Part shown: piece after piece, positions 1-8,523 of the stretch
Layout of the letters: every line of letters begins with the position of its first letter
Numbering within the stretch: the stretch's first letter is position 1
DNA from: Anaerovorax odorimutans
GTDB lineage: Bacteria; Bacillota; Clostridia; Peptostreptococcales; JAAYPU01
Reading direction: 5' to 3'
Length of the DNA: 39,588 nucleotides
Assembly: GCA_016841185.1 (NCBI GenBank)
Contig: JAENZQ010000006.1
Location: forward strand, 94,717-134,304
Program-made: the position numbers and the translations under genes
Notes under the pieces: generated by a model
Told to the model about the DNA's origin: nothing
The model's database searches: none
What the model saw: the letters and a program-made list of their open reading frames with translations, nothing else

Positions 1-2
1 AG

Positions 3-755
3 TCCGAGCTTTTTGGCTATGAAGGAGGTGCTTTTACCGGTGCCAACAGCCGCGGGAAACCGGGGCTTATTGAAATGGCCAATAAAGGAAGCCTATTTCT
101 GGACGAAATAGGTTCCATGCCTTTGAATCTACAGGTTAAATTGCTTCAGGTTATTCAGAACCGCCAGATTATTCGTGTAGGCGGGACTGAGCCTATCAAA
201 GTGGATATTCGTATTATTGCTGCTTCCAATAAAGATATCAAGTTGCTTGTTAAACGGGGGAAATTCAGAGAAGACCTTTATTATCGATTAAACGTCATTC
301 CAATCCATATAGAACCGATCCGGAAAAGAAAAGAGGATATCATTCCTTTAACAAGACATTTTCTTGATAAATACAATACTAAATATAAAAAGAAAATAGA
401 ATTTTCCACGGATGCTTATGAAGAAATGGTTGCTCATAACTGGCCGGGAAACATAAGAGAGATAGAAAATTTTACCGAAAGAATGGTTGTGACAAATAAT
501 AGCGGGACCATCGGTAAAAAACAGATAGAAAATAATTTTATAGAAAAAGAAGCATTAAACGTGCAGCCTGTCAGCATAAGCCGGATCATGCCACTAAAAG
601 AAGCTTTTTATGAAGCAGAACGTATATTAACGATTATGGCCTACAAAAATAACCCAAACAGCTATAAAATGGCAAAACTATTAGGAATAAGCCAATCAAC
701 CGCACACAGAAAAATACAGGAACACATCTATAAGAACAATTCATCAATGGGTTAA
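3..755 (+). CDS. Sigma-54-dependent transcriptional activator, C-terminal part (5' end outside window)
   Basis: The frame is open from base 3, so the sensory domain and Walker A lie upstream of the window. Visible parts are the GAFTGA loop (codons 27-44) that contacts sigma-54, the Walker B motif FLDEIG, the FREDLYYRLNVIP segment typical of the AAA+ sensor/arginine-finger region, and a C-terminal helix-turn-helix (KMAKLLGISQSTAHRKIQ) of the Fis/TyrR type. These proteins hydrolyse ATP to remodel sigma-54 RNA polymerase. The next operon has a sigma-54 promoter (896-911), so this protein is very probably its activator, perhaps sensing a fatty acid or acetoacetate as AtoC-like regulators do. That target is inferred from position. 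Confidence 0.95.
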   Translation, partial: SELFGYEGGAFTGANSRGKPGLIEMANKGSLFLDEIGSMPLNLQVKLLQVIQNRQIIRVGGTEPIKVDIRIIAASNKDIKLLVKRGKFREDLYYRLNVIPIHIEPIRKRKEDIIPLTRHFLDKYNTKYKKKIEFSTDAYEEMVAHNWPGNIREIENFTERMVVTNNSGTIGKKQIENNFIEKEALNVQPVSISRIMPLKEAFYEAERILTIMAYKNNPNSYKMAKLLGISQSTAHRKIQEHIYKNNSSMG

Positions 756-773
756 GCAACCCGTTGATGAATT
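738..773 (+). terminator. 16-bp hairpin over the stop codon of the activator gene
   Basis: Ten pairs (AATTCATCAA with TTGATGAATT), one T-G pair and five more pairs (GGGTT with AACCC) close on a four-base AAGC loop. The TAA stop at 753-755 lies inside. No T-run follows, so it may protect the mRNA end or act together with the next hairpin. Confidence 0.5.
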
Positions 774-809
774 AAGAGAATAATCATGAGATATTGAAGG
801 TATATTGTT

Positions 810-859
810 AAAGGCTCTGAAGCATTAACCCATTTTTGGGTTAATGCTTCAGAGCCTTT
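810..859 (+). terminator. Long perfect hairpin between the activator gene and atoE
   Basis: A 23-bp perfect stem (810-832 with 837-859) with a TTTT loop. The T-run after it is short on either strand, so it may work as a weak or bidirectional terminator that separates the activator gene from the sigma-54 promoter. Confidence 0.6.
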
Positions 860-895
860 CATATCAAATGACGGAATTGCAACTGTTCGGCAGTT

Positions 896-911
896 TGGTA
901 TCAGTTTTGCA
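896..911 (+). promoter_or_regulatory. Sigma-54 (-24/-12) promoter of the ato-like operon
   Basis: TGGTATCAGTTTTGCA matches the consensus TGGCAC-N5-TTGCA at the invariant GG (897-898) and GC (909-910) with the required ten bases between them. Transcription would start near 922, about 55 bases before the atoE start. The upstream neighbour encodes a sigma-54 activator. The motif GCGGAATTG or ACGGAATTG occurs on both sides (about 871-879 and 932-940); whether the activator binds it is unknown. Confidence 0.85.
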
Positions 912-976
912 ATAAACTAAAATGGTATATGGCGGAATTGTATTTACTAAAAACCATTTAAAAAGGAGGAATTATT

Positions 977-2287
977 TTGTTTAACAAACTTGCAAATGCA
1001 ATGTCAGCGTTTGTTAGAAAGTTTTTACCGGATGCGTTTGTAATTGCAATCGGCTTAACCTTACTGACAATGATTTTAGGCATTGTCGTTGAAGGTAAAA
1101 GCATTGTAGAAATGGTTGATTTCTGGGGAGGCGGATTTTGGGCATTCTTAAGCTTCTCCATGCAGATGGCTTTGGTATTGGTCACCGGTATCGTATTGGC
1201 AGATATACCGATTATTCACAAGATACTCGATAAAATAGCCTCTTTACCAAAGACACCGGCTCAGGCTTATATCATGACTTTTCTCGTATCTGCGGCAGCT
1301 TACTACATTAATTGGGGGCTGGCTGTGGTAGTAGGCGCTATTTTTGCCCGGGCTGTTCATAAGCGGATGAAAAATATTGATTTTCCATTGTTGATCGCAG
1401 CTGCTTATGTAGCTACTGCAACTTTTCCGGGAGGCTTATCCAGTTCAATACCTCTTTTGATTGCAACACCGGGACATTTTTTAGAAGAGACCATTGGATT
1501 AGTGCCGACAAGTGAAACCATTTTCCATTCTTCAAATATCATTATACTTGCAGGAATCATCATTACGACTGTTGCAGCGATTAAATTAATGTCGCCAAAA
1601 GAGGTGACAGTCATTGACAGTGCCGAGCCAACTGAAGAAAAAGCAATACAAAATGAGACAATCTCTACGCCGGCACAAAAAATAGAAAACAGTTTTATAT
1701 TAGCTTTATTAATAGGATTAGCCGGTCTCTTTTATGTCATTAAGTATTTTGCTGACGGCGGAGGGTTGAATCTTAATATTATCAATATGGCTTTTCTATG
1801 CCTGGGCATCATTCTCCACGGTTCACCTATAAAAGTTGCCAATGCATTTAAAGAGGCAGGGTTCGTTGTAACACCCATCATGCTCCAGTTTCCGTTTTAT
1901 GCAGGGATCATGGGAATGTTATCAGGATCAGGGCTTGCAGCTACTTTAGCCAGCGGATTTGTTGCTTTTGCATCGGCAAAAACCTTTCCAATCTTTACTT
2001 ATTGGTCGGCAGGATTGGTCAATATATTGGCACCTTCAGCCGGAGGCCAGTGGGGAATACAGGGACCGCTCCAGATTGCAGCCGGATTAGAACTTGGTGT
2101 TAAGCCTTCTGCTGTAGCCATGGCAGTTGCCTGGGGAGACGCTTGGACCAATACTATTCAACCTTTCTGGGCACTTCCTATCTTATCTTTGGCAGGGTTA
2201 AAGATCAGAGATATTATGGGGTATTGCATTGTAATTGGATTATCCATCGGCGTTATAACAAGTATACTCATGTACTTTGTATATTAG
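977..2287 (+). CDS. atoE: Short-chain fatty acid transporter, AtoE family
   Basis: A 436-residue, strongly hydrophobic protein of the length and pattern of the AtoE/SCFA_trans family (short-chain fatty acid or acetoacetate carriers of the inner membrane). It has many membrane segments and glycine-rich stretches such as SAGGQWGIQGPLQIAAGLELG and a WGDAWTN motif near the C-terminus. The start is TTG, placed by AAGGAGG at 962-968. It is the first gene after the sigma-54 promoter and is followed by CoA-transferase genes, so it probably imports the substrate that those enzymes activate. Exact substrate (butyrate, acetoacetate or similar) cannot be read from the sequence. Confidence 0.9.
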   Translation: MFNKLANAMSAFVRKFLPDAFVIAIGLTLLTMILGIVVEGKSIVEMVDFWGGGFWAFLSFSMQMALVLVTGIVLADIPIIHKILDKIASLPKTPAQAYIMTFLVSAAAYYINWGLAVVVGAIFARAVHKRMKNIDFPLLIAAAYVATATFPGGLSSSIPLLIATPGHFLEETIGLVPTSETIFHSSNIIILAGIIITTVAAIKLMSPKEVTVIDSAEPTEEKAIQNETISTPAQKIENSFILALLIGLAGLFYVIKYFADGGGLNLNIINMAFLCLGIILHGSPIKVANAFKEAGFVVTPIMLQFPFYAGIMGMLSGSGLAATLASGFVAFASAKTFPIFTYWSAGLVNILAPSAGGQWGIQGPLQIAAGLELGVKPSAVAMAVAWGDAWTNTIQPFWALPILSLAGLKIRDIMGYCIVIGLSIGVITSILMYFVY

Positions 2288-2306
2288 ATAACGAAATATT
2301 TAACGC

Positions 2307-2343
2307 AGACTTCCGGTGGAGTATCATGCTCCATCTGAAGTCT
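2307..2343 (+). other. Intercistronic hairpin between atoE and the CoA-transferase genes
   Basis: AGACTTC (2307-2313) pairs with GAAGTCT (2337-2343), enclosing a second stem GGAG/CTCC. Only TTTA follows. It probably stabilises or attenuates mRNA inside the operon. Confidence 0.45.
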
Positions 2344-2408
2344 TTATAAACATGTAGAACAGAGAATATTTTTTTTCTATAAAGATTTCAATATGGGGAG
2401 ATGGTGAA

Positions 2409-3113
2409 TTGGCAATCGAGAATGTATTTGGAAAAATAAAAGAAGTGGATGAGGCAATGACACATATCAACGACCACACAGTATTGATGTATGGTGGGTT
2501 TGGAGGTGTTGGGACATCCCCTCTCTTAATAAATGAAATAGTTAAAAAAAATGTAAAAGACCTGACGCTTATAGGAAATGATTCAGGGTTCCCGCAAATA
2601 GGAATTGGCAGAGTGATATGTAATGGGCAGGCTAAAAAAATGATTACAACGCATATTGGTTCAAATCCTGTTGCAGGACAGCTTATGACAGAAGGAAAAT
2701 TAGAAATTGAATTCAGTCCTCAAGGCACTTTGGCGGAAAGGGTCCGTGCAGGCGGCACAGGGCTTGGCGGTGTATTAATCAATGTTGGTTTGGGGACGGT
2801 TATTGAAAAAGGAAAAGAAACAATAAAAGTAGACGGAAAAACATATTTACTGGAAAAACCTCTGAGAGCAGACGTCGGGATTATTTACGCTAAAGCTGCA
2901 GATCCTTTCGGAAACCTGATTTATGATAAAACAGCGAGGAATTTTAATCCTTTGGTGGCAATGGCATCCGATGTTACCATTGTACATGCGGAAGAAATCG
3001 TACCTCTTGGAGAATTAGACCCGGAAGAGATCATAACACCAGGTGTATATGTAGATATTATTGTTACAGGAGAAGGAGGTAAATGGAAATGGGTTTGGGA
3101 GCAAGAGAATTAA
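2409..3113 (+). CDS. atoD: Class I CoA-transferase, subunit A (acetoacetate/butyrate type)
   Basis: The 234-residue alpha subunit of a class I CoA-transferase. It has the GGFGGVGTSP segment near residue 28, which forms the CoA/oxyanion site, and the family's GTLAERVRAGGTGLGGV region. With subunit B it moves CoA from acetyl-CoA or another acyl-CoA onto a free acid such as acetoacetate or butyrate. The start is TTG with a GGGGAGATGG ribosome site just upstream. Its end overlaps the start of subunit B, which favours coupled translation of the two partners. Confidence 0.92.
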   Translation: MAIENVFGKIKEVDEAMTHINDHTVLMYGGFGGVGTSPLLINEIVKKNVKDLTLIGNDSGFPQIGIGRVICNGQAKKMITTHIGSNPVAGQLMTEGKLEIEFSPQGTLAERVRAGGTGLGGVLINVGLGTVIEKGKETIKVDGKTYLLEKPLRADVGIIYAKAADPFGNLIYDKTARNFNPLVAMASDVTIVHAEEIVPLGELDPEEIITPGVYVDIIVTGEGGKWKWVWEQEN

Positions 3114-3751
3114 TGGCAAAACGTGCTGCAGAAGAAATATCCAATGGAAACATTGTAAATTTGGGAATCGGAATACCCACTTTGGTTTCTGATTTCATAA
3201 GCAGTGGTATTCATGTTTTTCTTCATTCTGAAAACGGATTGTTAGGGATAGGACCTAAACCAAAATATGGAAAAGAGGATGAAAATCTCATTAATGCAGG
3301 AGGATTTCCATGTACGGCTGTACAGGGTGCATCTTATTTTGACAGTGCAGAATCCTTTGCAATTATTAGAAGCGGTAAATTGGATATTACCATATTAGGT
3401 GCACTGGAAGTAGATGAAAAAGGAAATCTTGCCAACTGGATCGTTCCAGGAAAACGTGTTCCCGGGATGGGTGGAGGAATGGATCTGGCTGAGAATGCTA
3501 AAAAAGTAGTGATTGTGACTACCCATACCAATAAAGACGGAAGCTCTAAAATCAAAAAGAAATGTTCTCTGCCGCTTACGGCAAAAGAATGTGTTTCATT
3601 GATTATTACCGAATTAGCGGTTATGGAAGTTACTAAAGAGGGATTGGTATTAAAAGAATTATTTGAAGGTACGACAGTTCATGAAGTGATATCGAAAACA
3701 GAAGCCGGTTTAATAGTCAGCGATACTTTAAGAATGATCAGATATGAATGA
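3089..3751 (+). CDS. atoA: Class I CoA-transferase, subunit B
   Basis: The beta subunit. It carries the SENG motif (HSENGLLGIG) whose glutamate, residue 48 with the start chosen here, forms the covalent glutamyl-CoA intermediate. An ATG at 3083 is also in frame but lies only two bases after AAGGAGGT. The ATG at 3089 has normal spacing and gives the usual N-terminus MGLGARELMAKRAAEE. The gene overlaps the 3' end of subunit A by 25 bases. The AtoD-AtoA pair beside a thiolase is the classic arrangement for acetoacetate/butyrate activation. Confidence 0.92.
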   Translation: MGLGARELMAKRAAEEISNGNIVNLGIGIPTLVSDFISSGIHVFLHSENGLLGIGPKPKYGKEDENLINAGGFPCTAVQGASYFDSAESFAIIRSGKLDITILGALEVDEKGNLANWIVPGKRVPGMGGGMDLAENAKKVVIVTTHTNKDGSSKIKKKCSLPLTAKECVSLIITELAVMEVTKEGLVLKELFEGTTVHEVISKTEAGLIVSDTLRMIRYE

Positions 3752-3761
3752 AGGTGATTTT

Positions 3762-4931
3762 TTGAATAGAGAAGCAGTTATAGCATCTGCCGTAAGAACT
3801 CCCATAGGCAAATATGGCGGAATGCTTTCAATATATAAAGATTATGAAATAGGCGCTATGGTAATACAAGAAGCCGTAAAACGAAGCGGAATCAATCCAA
3901 AAGAAATTCAGGATGTATATTTCGGCAATTTATTAGGACTGCCCGGCAACGTTGCAAAAGTTGCAGCAATGAAAGCCGGTCTGCCTGAGAATATTTCCGC
4001 AGTCTCCATTGACAGGCAATGTGCATCAGGACTTGAAGCCATATGCATTGCATCTGCCATGATACAAAGCGGTGCCGGAGACCTTTACATTGCAGGGGGA
4101 ACTGAAAGCATGACAAACAGGCCCTTTTATCTTGAAAAAGCAAAAAAGATTTATTCAATGACACCCCCCAAGTTTTTAAATGCAATGCTCGCACCTCCCG
4201 AAAGCGAAGATCCTTCCATGGGAGAAACTGCAGAAAATGTTCTGAAACATTATAAAATTTCAAGAGAAGAAATGGATAAATTTGCTTTAAGGAGCCATAA
4301 ATTAGCTTTAAAAGCAATAGAAGACGGAAGATTTGAACAACAGATCCTGCCTGTTAAGATAAGAAAGGGAAAAGAAGAAACCATTACAAAGACAGACGAA
4401 TGCCCCAGACGGGAGACAAATTTAGAAAAGCTGTCCAAACTTCCGGCGCTGTTCAGACAAAATGGAAGCGTTACTGCGGGAAACAGTTGTCCCATGAATG
4501 ACGGCGCATCGGCAGCGGTTATTATGAGCAGAGAAAAAGCGGAAAAAGAAGGCTGCTCATATATGGGAGTTGTAAGAGGTTTTGCATCTGTCGGAGTAGA
4601 TCATAAAGTAATGGGGCTTGGTCCTATTTATGCTGTCAGAAGACTTCTGGAAAAAACAAAGATGCGTATTGAAGATATAGATCTTTTCGAATTGAACGAA
4701 GCCTTTGCATCACAATCCATTGCCTGTATAAGAGAATTGAATCTGGACATAGAAAAAGTCAATATAAATGGAGGCGCCATAGCGATAGGGCATCCTCTTG
4801 GTGCTACAGGTACCATCCTTACGACAAAACTTCTTTATGCCATGAAACAAAAAAATGCCAGATTTGGCATCGTCACCATGTGTGTAGGCGGAGGGCAGGG
4901 TTCTGCTCTGCTTATAGAGAATGTAGCATAA
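3762..4931 (+). CDS. atoB: Acetyl-CoA acetyltransferase (thiolase)
   Basis: A 389-residue thiolase. The acylated cysteine is C87 (DRQCASG), and the C-terminal half has the conserved NGGAIAIGHPLGATG loop with H344 and the second catalytic cysteine C374 (CVGGGQG). It would cleave acetoacetyl-CoA made by the adjacent CoA-transferase into two acetyl-CoA, or run in reverse. TTG at 3762, five bases after AAGGTG, gives the usual N-terminus (NREAVIASAVRTPIG). An in-frame ATG at 3744 overlaps the previous gene and lacks a good ribosome site. The symbol rests on function and context. Confidence 0.92.
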   Translation: MNREAVIASAVRTPIGKYGGMLSIYKDYEIGAMVIQEAVKRSGINPKEIQDVYFGNLLGLPGNVAKVAAMKAGLPENISAVSIDRQCASGLEAICIASAMIQSGAGDLYIAGGTESMTNRPFYLEKAKKIYSMTPPKFLNAMLAPPESEDPSMGETAENVLKHYKISREEMDKFALRSHKLALKAIEDGRFEQQILPVKIRKGKEETITKTDECPRRETNLEKLSKLPALFRQNGSVTAGNSCPMNDGASAAVIMSREKAEKEGCSYMGVVRGFASVGVDHKVMGLGPIYAVRRLLEKTKMRIEDIDLFELNEAFASQSIACIRELNLDIEKVNINGGAIAIGHPLGATGTILTTKLLYAMKQKNARFGIVTMCVGGGQGSALLIENVA

Positions 4932-4961
4932 GTGTAAAAAGAGGTTCGATTATAGCTGCAG

Positions 4962-4982
4962 GGACAGCCCTTGCGGCTGTCC
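4962..4982 (+). repeat. Small GC-rich hairpin, copy 1 of a dispersed pair
   Basis: GGACAGCC and GGCTGTCC enclose the loop CTTGC. A sibling with the same loop but a covarying stem lies at 10671-10691. It sits in the thiolase-M20 spacer with no T-run, so it is more like a dispersed palindrome than a terminator. Confidence 0.4.
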
Positions 4983-5019
4983 GAATCAAGTAAAATATAT
5001 TGTGGCGGGAGGTGTTATT

Positions 5020-6282
5020 TTGGATGTAAAAAAAGCAATAGATGAAAAAATCGAACAAATGCGGGAAGAAATCATAGAATTTACCAGTAATCTGATAAAG
5101 TTTCCGTCTGAACAGGGAAAAGAAAAAAATGCCCAGTTGTTCTTTGCCGATTCCCTTAAAAAACTGGGCTGTCAGGTGGATATCTTTAATCCGGATGCAG
5201 AAACCTTGAGAAAATATGAAGACCTAATGATTACAAGAGAAGATTTCTGTAAAAGCCCTGATGTGGTTGGTTTATTAAAAGGAACAGGCGGCGGGAAATC
5301 CATTATCCTTAATTCTCATATGGATGTGGTGCCGGCGGGAGACCAGGATTGGAAAGAAAGCCCCTGGAGCGGTAAAATAGAAAATGGCAAAATATTTGGA
5401 AGAGGTACGTCGGATATGAAGGGCGGCGCCGCTGCAAATTTTTATGCCCTTAAGGCCATTATAGAGGCCGGAATAAAATTAAAAGGCGATGTTATCGTCG
5501 AAAGTGTTGTGGATGAAGAAACCGGGGGAGCAGGAACCGCCGCAGCTTTGCTCAGAGGATATACTGCAGAGGCGGCAATTATTTCCGAACCCACCGACAT
5601 GAAAGTTTACCCTGCCTGCATGGGGTCTATGTGGTTCAGGATAAAGGTAAAAGGAAAAGCAGCCCATGGCGCTACAGCTTATATGGGAGTAAATGCCATT
5701 GAAAAGGCACAAATTATTTATAATGCACTAAAAAAGCTGGAAGGAGTCAGAAAAGAAACAAAAAATCATAGTCTATACAGCCATTTGGAAATTCCGTTCT
5801 GTATCAACATTGGAAAGTTTTCCGGAGGCAATTGGCCGTCCAGTGTACCTGATGAGGCTGTTATGGAGGGAAGAATGGGTGTATCTCCTGATGAAAGCAT
5901 CAGTGAAGCAAGAAAAGAGCTTGAAGATGCGGTTCGGGATGCGGCCGCTTCGGATTCCTGGATCAGTAAAAACCCTCCGAAGATTGAATGGTTCGGTTCA
6001 TGCTGGGTAGGAGGTGCCGTCAGCAAAGACCATCCAATTGTTCAAAATATTGTCCGGAATCATTTTGATGTTTTGAGACGGGAGCCTGTTGTCTCCGGGG
6101 CCCCATGGGCCACTGATGCAGGTGTTTTAATCCGGTACGGCAATATTCCTACTGTAATATATGGTCCGGGTATAGGCAGTACGGCACATCAGGCCAATGA
6201 ATATATTCTTATTGAAGATGTTATCAAGGCAACGAAAGTAATTTCAAATAGTATATTGGACTGGTGTTTATACCAGAATTAA
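5020..6282 (+). CDS. M20 family metallo-amidohydrolase (ArgE/DapE-like)
   Basis: About 420 residues with the full M20 metal site: H100 and D102 in NSHMDVVPAGD, D132 in RGTSDMKGG, the catalytic pair E166-E167 in VVDEETGG, SEPT further on, and the late histidine in GSTAHQANEY. Such enzymes remove acyl groups from amino acids (ArgE, DapE) or cut small peptides. The TTG at 5020, preceded by GGGAGGTG, is preferred over the GTG at 5002. It ends the operon that starts at the sigma-54 promoter. One possible role is releasing a short acyl group from an N-acyl amino acid for the CoA-transferase, but that is inference. Confidence 0.85.
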   Translation: MDVKKAIDEKIEQMREEIIEFTSNLIKFPSEQGKEKNAQLFFADSLKKLGCQVDIFNPDAETLRKYEDLMITREDFCKSPDVVGLLKGTGGGKSIILNSHMDVVPAGDQDWKESPWSGKIENGKIFGRGTSDMKGGAAANFYALKAIIEAGIKLKGDVIVESVVDEETGGAGTAAALLRGYTAEAAIISEPTDMKVYPACMGSMWFRIKVKGKAAHGATAYMGVNAIEKAQIIYNALKKLEGVRKETKNHSLYSHLEIPFCINIGKFSGGNWPSSVPDEAVMEGRMGVSPDESISEARKELEDAVRDAAASDSWISKNPPKIEWFGSCWVGGAVSKDHPIVQNIVRNHFDVLRREPVVSGAPWATDAGVLIRYGNIPTVIYGPGIGSTAHQANEYILIEDVIKATKVISNSILDWCLYQN

Positions 6283-6306
6283 ATATCAAATTTTGTTATA
6301 TTTTAT

Positions 6307-6360
6307 AAAAAGCTGAAGTTCAAACAACAATAACAAGAACTTTGGCTTTTTTTTATTTTA
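6307..6360 (+). terminator. Terminator of the ato-like operon
   Basis: AAAAGCTGAAGTTC pairs with GAACTTTGGCTTTT (two G-T pairs) across a 15-base loop, followed by TTTTATTTTA. Confidence 0.75.
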
Positions 6361-6570
6361 TTTCCCCTTGGAATTTGAACATTTATGAAGATAATATACA
6401 GCATAAGCCCTTAATTGGAAGCATATGTAAGTATATGATCTATAAAAAGCTCTAATCCATTATATCAACATGTCATGTACGATGGATAAGGCTCCTCATA
6501 TTTTTAATTAAGACACAATTATGGTAAAATTAGATGATCATGTAATTTAACATTTGTATAAGAAATATTT

Positions 6571-6621
6571 GCCCCTCTCAAGAATTCTAATAATATGAAT
6601 AGAAAAAGGGGCTTTTTTATT
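6571..6621 (+). terminator. Terminator-like hairpin in the leader before opuCA
   Basis: GCCCCT (6571-6576) pairs with AGGGGC (6607-6612) and is followed directly by TTTTTTATTTATT. It stands 70-120 bases before the opuCA start. The 330-base spacer 6361-6689 is AT-rich, with a possible -10 (TAAAAT) at 6525-6530 and a small hairpin at 6627-6646. If transcription starts upstream of the hairpin, it would act as an attenuator or end a short leader RNA. I recognise no known riboswitch. Confidence 0.55.
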
Positions 6622-6689
6622 TATTGAACTCAGACAAAAATGAGTTATTTGTTTTTAATTATACTTTCTGTAGAAAGGATTATAAAAAG

Positions 6690-7826
6690 ATGATAAAGAT
6701 AGAAAATGTGGTAAAAAAATATCCCGGAATGGAAAGGCCTGCAGTTGAAAATTTATCAATGGAAATTGGTGAAGGGGAGATATGTGTTTTTGTCGGGCCG
6801 TCGGGTTGTGGCAAAACCACAACATTAAAAATGATCAACAGGATCATAGAGCCGACCTCAGGTGCCATTTATGTAAATGATGTCAATGTTTTAAAACAAA
6901 ATCCGGATAAACTTCGGCAGAATATCGGATATGTTATTCAACAGATCGGGTTGTTCCCGCATATGACGGTACATGAAAATATTTCCATTGTTCCTAAGCT
7001 TCTTGATTGGAAAGAGGACAGAATCAAAAAAAGAGTAGACGAATTACTGGAAATCGTAGGACTTGATCCGGAAGAAAACCGTTCAAAATATCCTAAAGCC
7101 TTATCCGGTGGACAAAGGCAAAGGGTAGGTGTTGCAAGGGCATTAGCGGTCAATCCGCCGATCATGCTGATGGACGAGCCTTTTGGAGCAGTGGATCCTG
7201 TAACTCGAAGCCAGCTGCAGAATGAGTTTCTGAGATTACAGAAGAAAATAAAAAAGACCATTTGTTTTGTTACCCATGATATAGATGAAGCCATAAAAAT
7301 GGGAGATAAAATAGCCATTATGGAGCAGGGAAATCTGATACAATACGATTCACCGGAAAACCTGTTATTTAATCCTAACAACGAATTTGTAGAGGATTTT
7401 GTAGGTTCTGACCGTTCACTTAAAGTGCTTAATCTATTACGGATCGATACGGTTTTGAAAAAAGACGTTAAAACAGTAGCGACCAATAACGATATCAGCG
7501 CATTACATCAATTTTTTGAAAACAACAGAAAGAAACGCGCCATTATCGTAGATGAAACCAACAAAGTAGTGGGATATGTTGCACGAAATGACGTTCCCAA
7601 AGGCTCCAGTTCAAAAGGCTGGAACAGCATTATAAAACCTATTCCTGCTACACTTCCTTTGCAGGCAACTTTAAGAGACGCTTTGGCACAGATGCTCCAA
7701 TATGATCTTGGTGCAGTTCCTGTCGTTGAAGAAGATAATTCTCTTCTTGGAGTAGTTGATTTGGATGAAATTCGTTCACATATAGGAGAAGCCTATCACG
7801 AATTTGGACAGGATGAAGCGGGGTGA
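6690..7826 (+). CDS. opuCA: Osmolyte ABC transporter ATP-binding protein (OpuCA/ProV-like) with CBS domains
   Basis: The ATPase of a type I ABC importer for compatible solutes such as glycine betaine, carnitine or choline. Walker A is GPSGCGKTT (residues 36-44). Q-loop (IQQIGLF), signature LSGGQRQRVGVARAL and Walker B LMDEPFGAVDP follow. The last ~120 residues form two CBS domains, which in this family sense ionic strength or c-di-AMP. The ATG at 6690 has AAAGGA upstream and gives 378 residues, close to known OpuCA. An upstream TTG at 6624 adds 22 residues without family likeness. It heads a tight four-gene operon with both permeases and the binding protein. Confidence 0.93.
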   Translation: MIKIENVVKKYPGMERPAVENLSMEIGEGEICVFVGPSGCGKTTTLKMINRIIEPTSGAIYVNDVNVLKQNPDKLRQNIGYVIQQIGLFPHMTVHENISIVPKLLDWKEDRIKKRVDELLEIVGLDPEENRSKYPKALSGGQRQRVGVARALAVNPPIMLMDEPFGAVDPVTRSQLQNEFLRLQKKIKKTICFVTHDIDEAIKMGDKIAIMEQGNLIQYDSPENLLFNPNNEFVEDFVGSDRSLKVLNLLRIDTVLKKDVKTVATNNDISALHQFFENNRKKRAIIVDETNKVVGYVARNDVPKGSSSKGWNSIIKPIPATLPLQATLRDALAQMLQYDLGAVPVVEEDNSLLGVVDLDEIRSHIGEAYHEFGQDEAG

Positions 7827-7830
7827 TGAT

Positions 7831-8523
7831 ATGGGTATTATAGATTTTTTCTTGAATATTGCCGAATACTTCATTAAGCATATTGATAAGATTTCTACAT
7901 ACACCATCGAGCATTTTATACTGATTATCATTGCAATCATTCTTTCACTGCTTATCTGGCTGACAGTCGGTATTGCCATTCGGAATAATCTTGGGCTTGC
8001 AAAAGGTGTGCTTGGCATAGGAAGCTTTATTATGTCAGTGCCAAGTATTGCGCTATATGGCATACTTGTCAGTGTCCCCGGATTTGGCCTGAATAGAAGG
8101 AGTGCAGTATTTGGATTAATTCTTTATGCCATGCTGCCCATTGTCAGAAACGTATATGTCTCTTTAAATCAGGTAGATGAAAATATCATGGAGGCTGCAA
8201 AAGGTATGGGTTTGTCACCTCGGCAAGTATTATTCAAAGTACAGTTACCCCTTGCGGTTCCGGTTATATTAGCAGGAATAAGGGTTGCGCTGGTAATGAT
8301 GGTTGGAATTGCCACCCTTGCTGTTTACATTGGAGAAAGAAATTTAGGAAGTCTGATCCAACAGGGGATTGTCCGTACTCATGACGATATGATTATCGTT
8401 GGCGCCATACTTGTTTCGGTGATGGCTTTCCTTGTGGATTATATAATGGGGAAGATACAGAAAGCGATTGTTTCTCCCGGATTGATCACAGATGATAGTA
8501 CGTCTAAGAAAGAGGTGGCATAA
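7831..8523 (+). CDS. opuCB: Osmolyte ABC transporter permease (OpuCB-like)
   Basis: A 230-residue permease with about five or six membrane segments and the EAA loop (EAAKGMGLSPRQVLFKVQLPLAVP) that docks on the ATPase. ATG at 7831 follows GGGGTGATG and lies four bases after the opuCA stop. The earlier in-frame ATG at 7804 overlaps opuCA and adds only nine residues. The transporter takes up betaine-type solutes in osmotic stress. Confidence 0.88.
   Translation: MGIIDFFLNIAEYFIKHIDKISTYTIEHFILIIIAIILSLLIWLTVGIAIRNNLGLAKGVLGIGSFIMSVPSIALYGILVSVPGFGLNRRSAVFGLILYAMLPIVRNVYVSLNQVDENIMEAAKGMGLSPRQVLFKVQLPLAVPVILAGIRVALVMMVGIATLAVYIGERNLGSLIQQGIVRTHDDMIIVGAILVSVMAFLVDYIMGKIQKAIVSPGLITDDSTSKKEVA

Noticed and set aside
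6361-6689. Known riboswitch before opuCA
   Set aside because: Apart from the terminator-like hairpin, no conserved core of a known class is recognisable.
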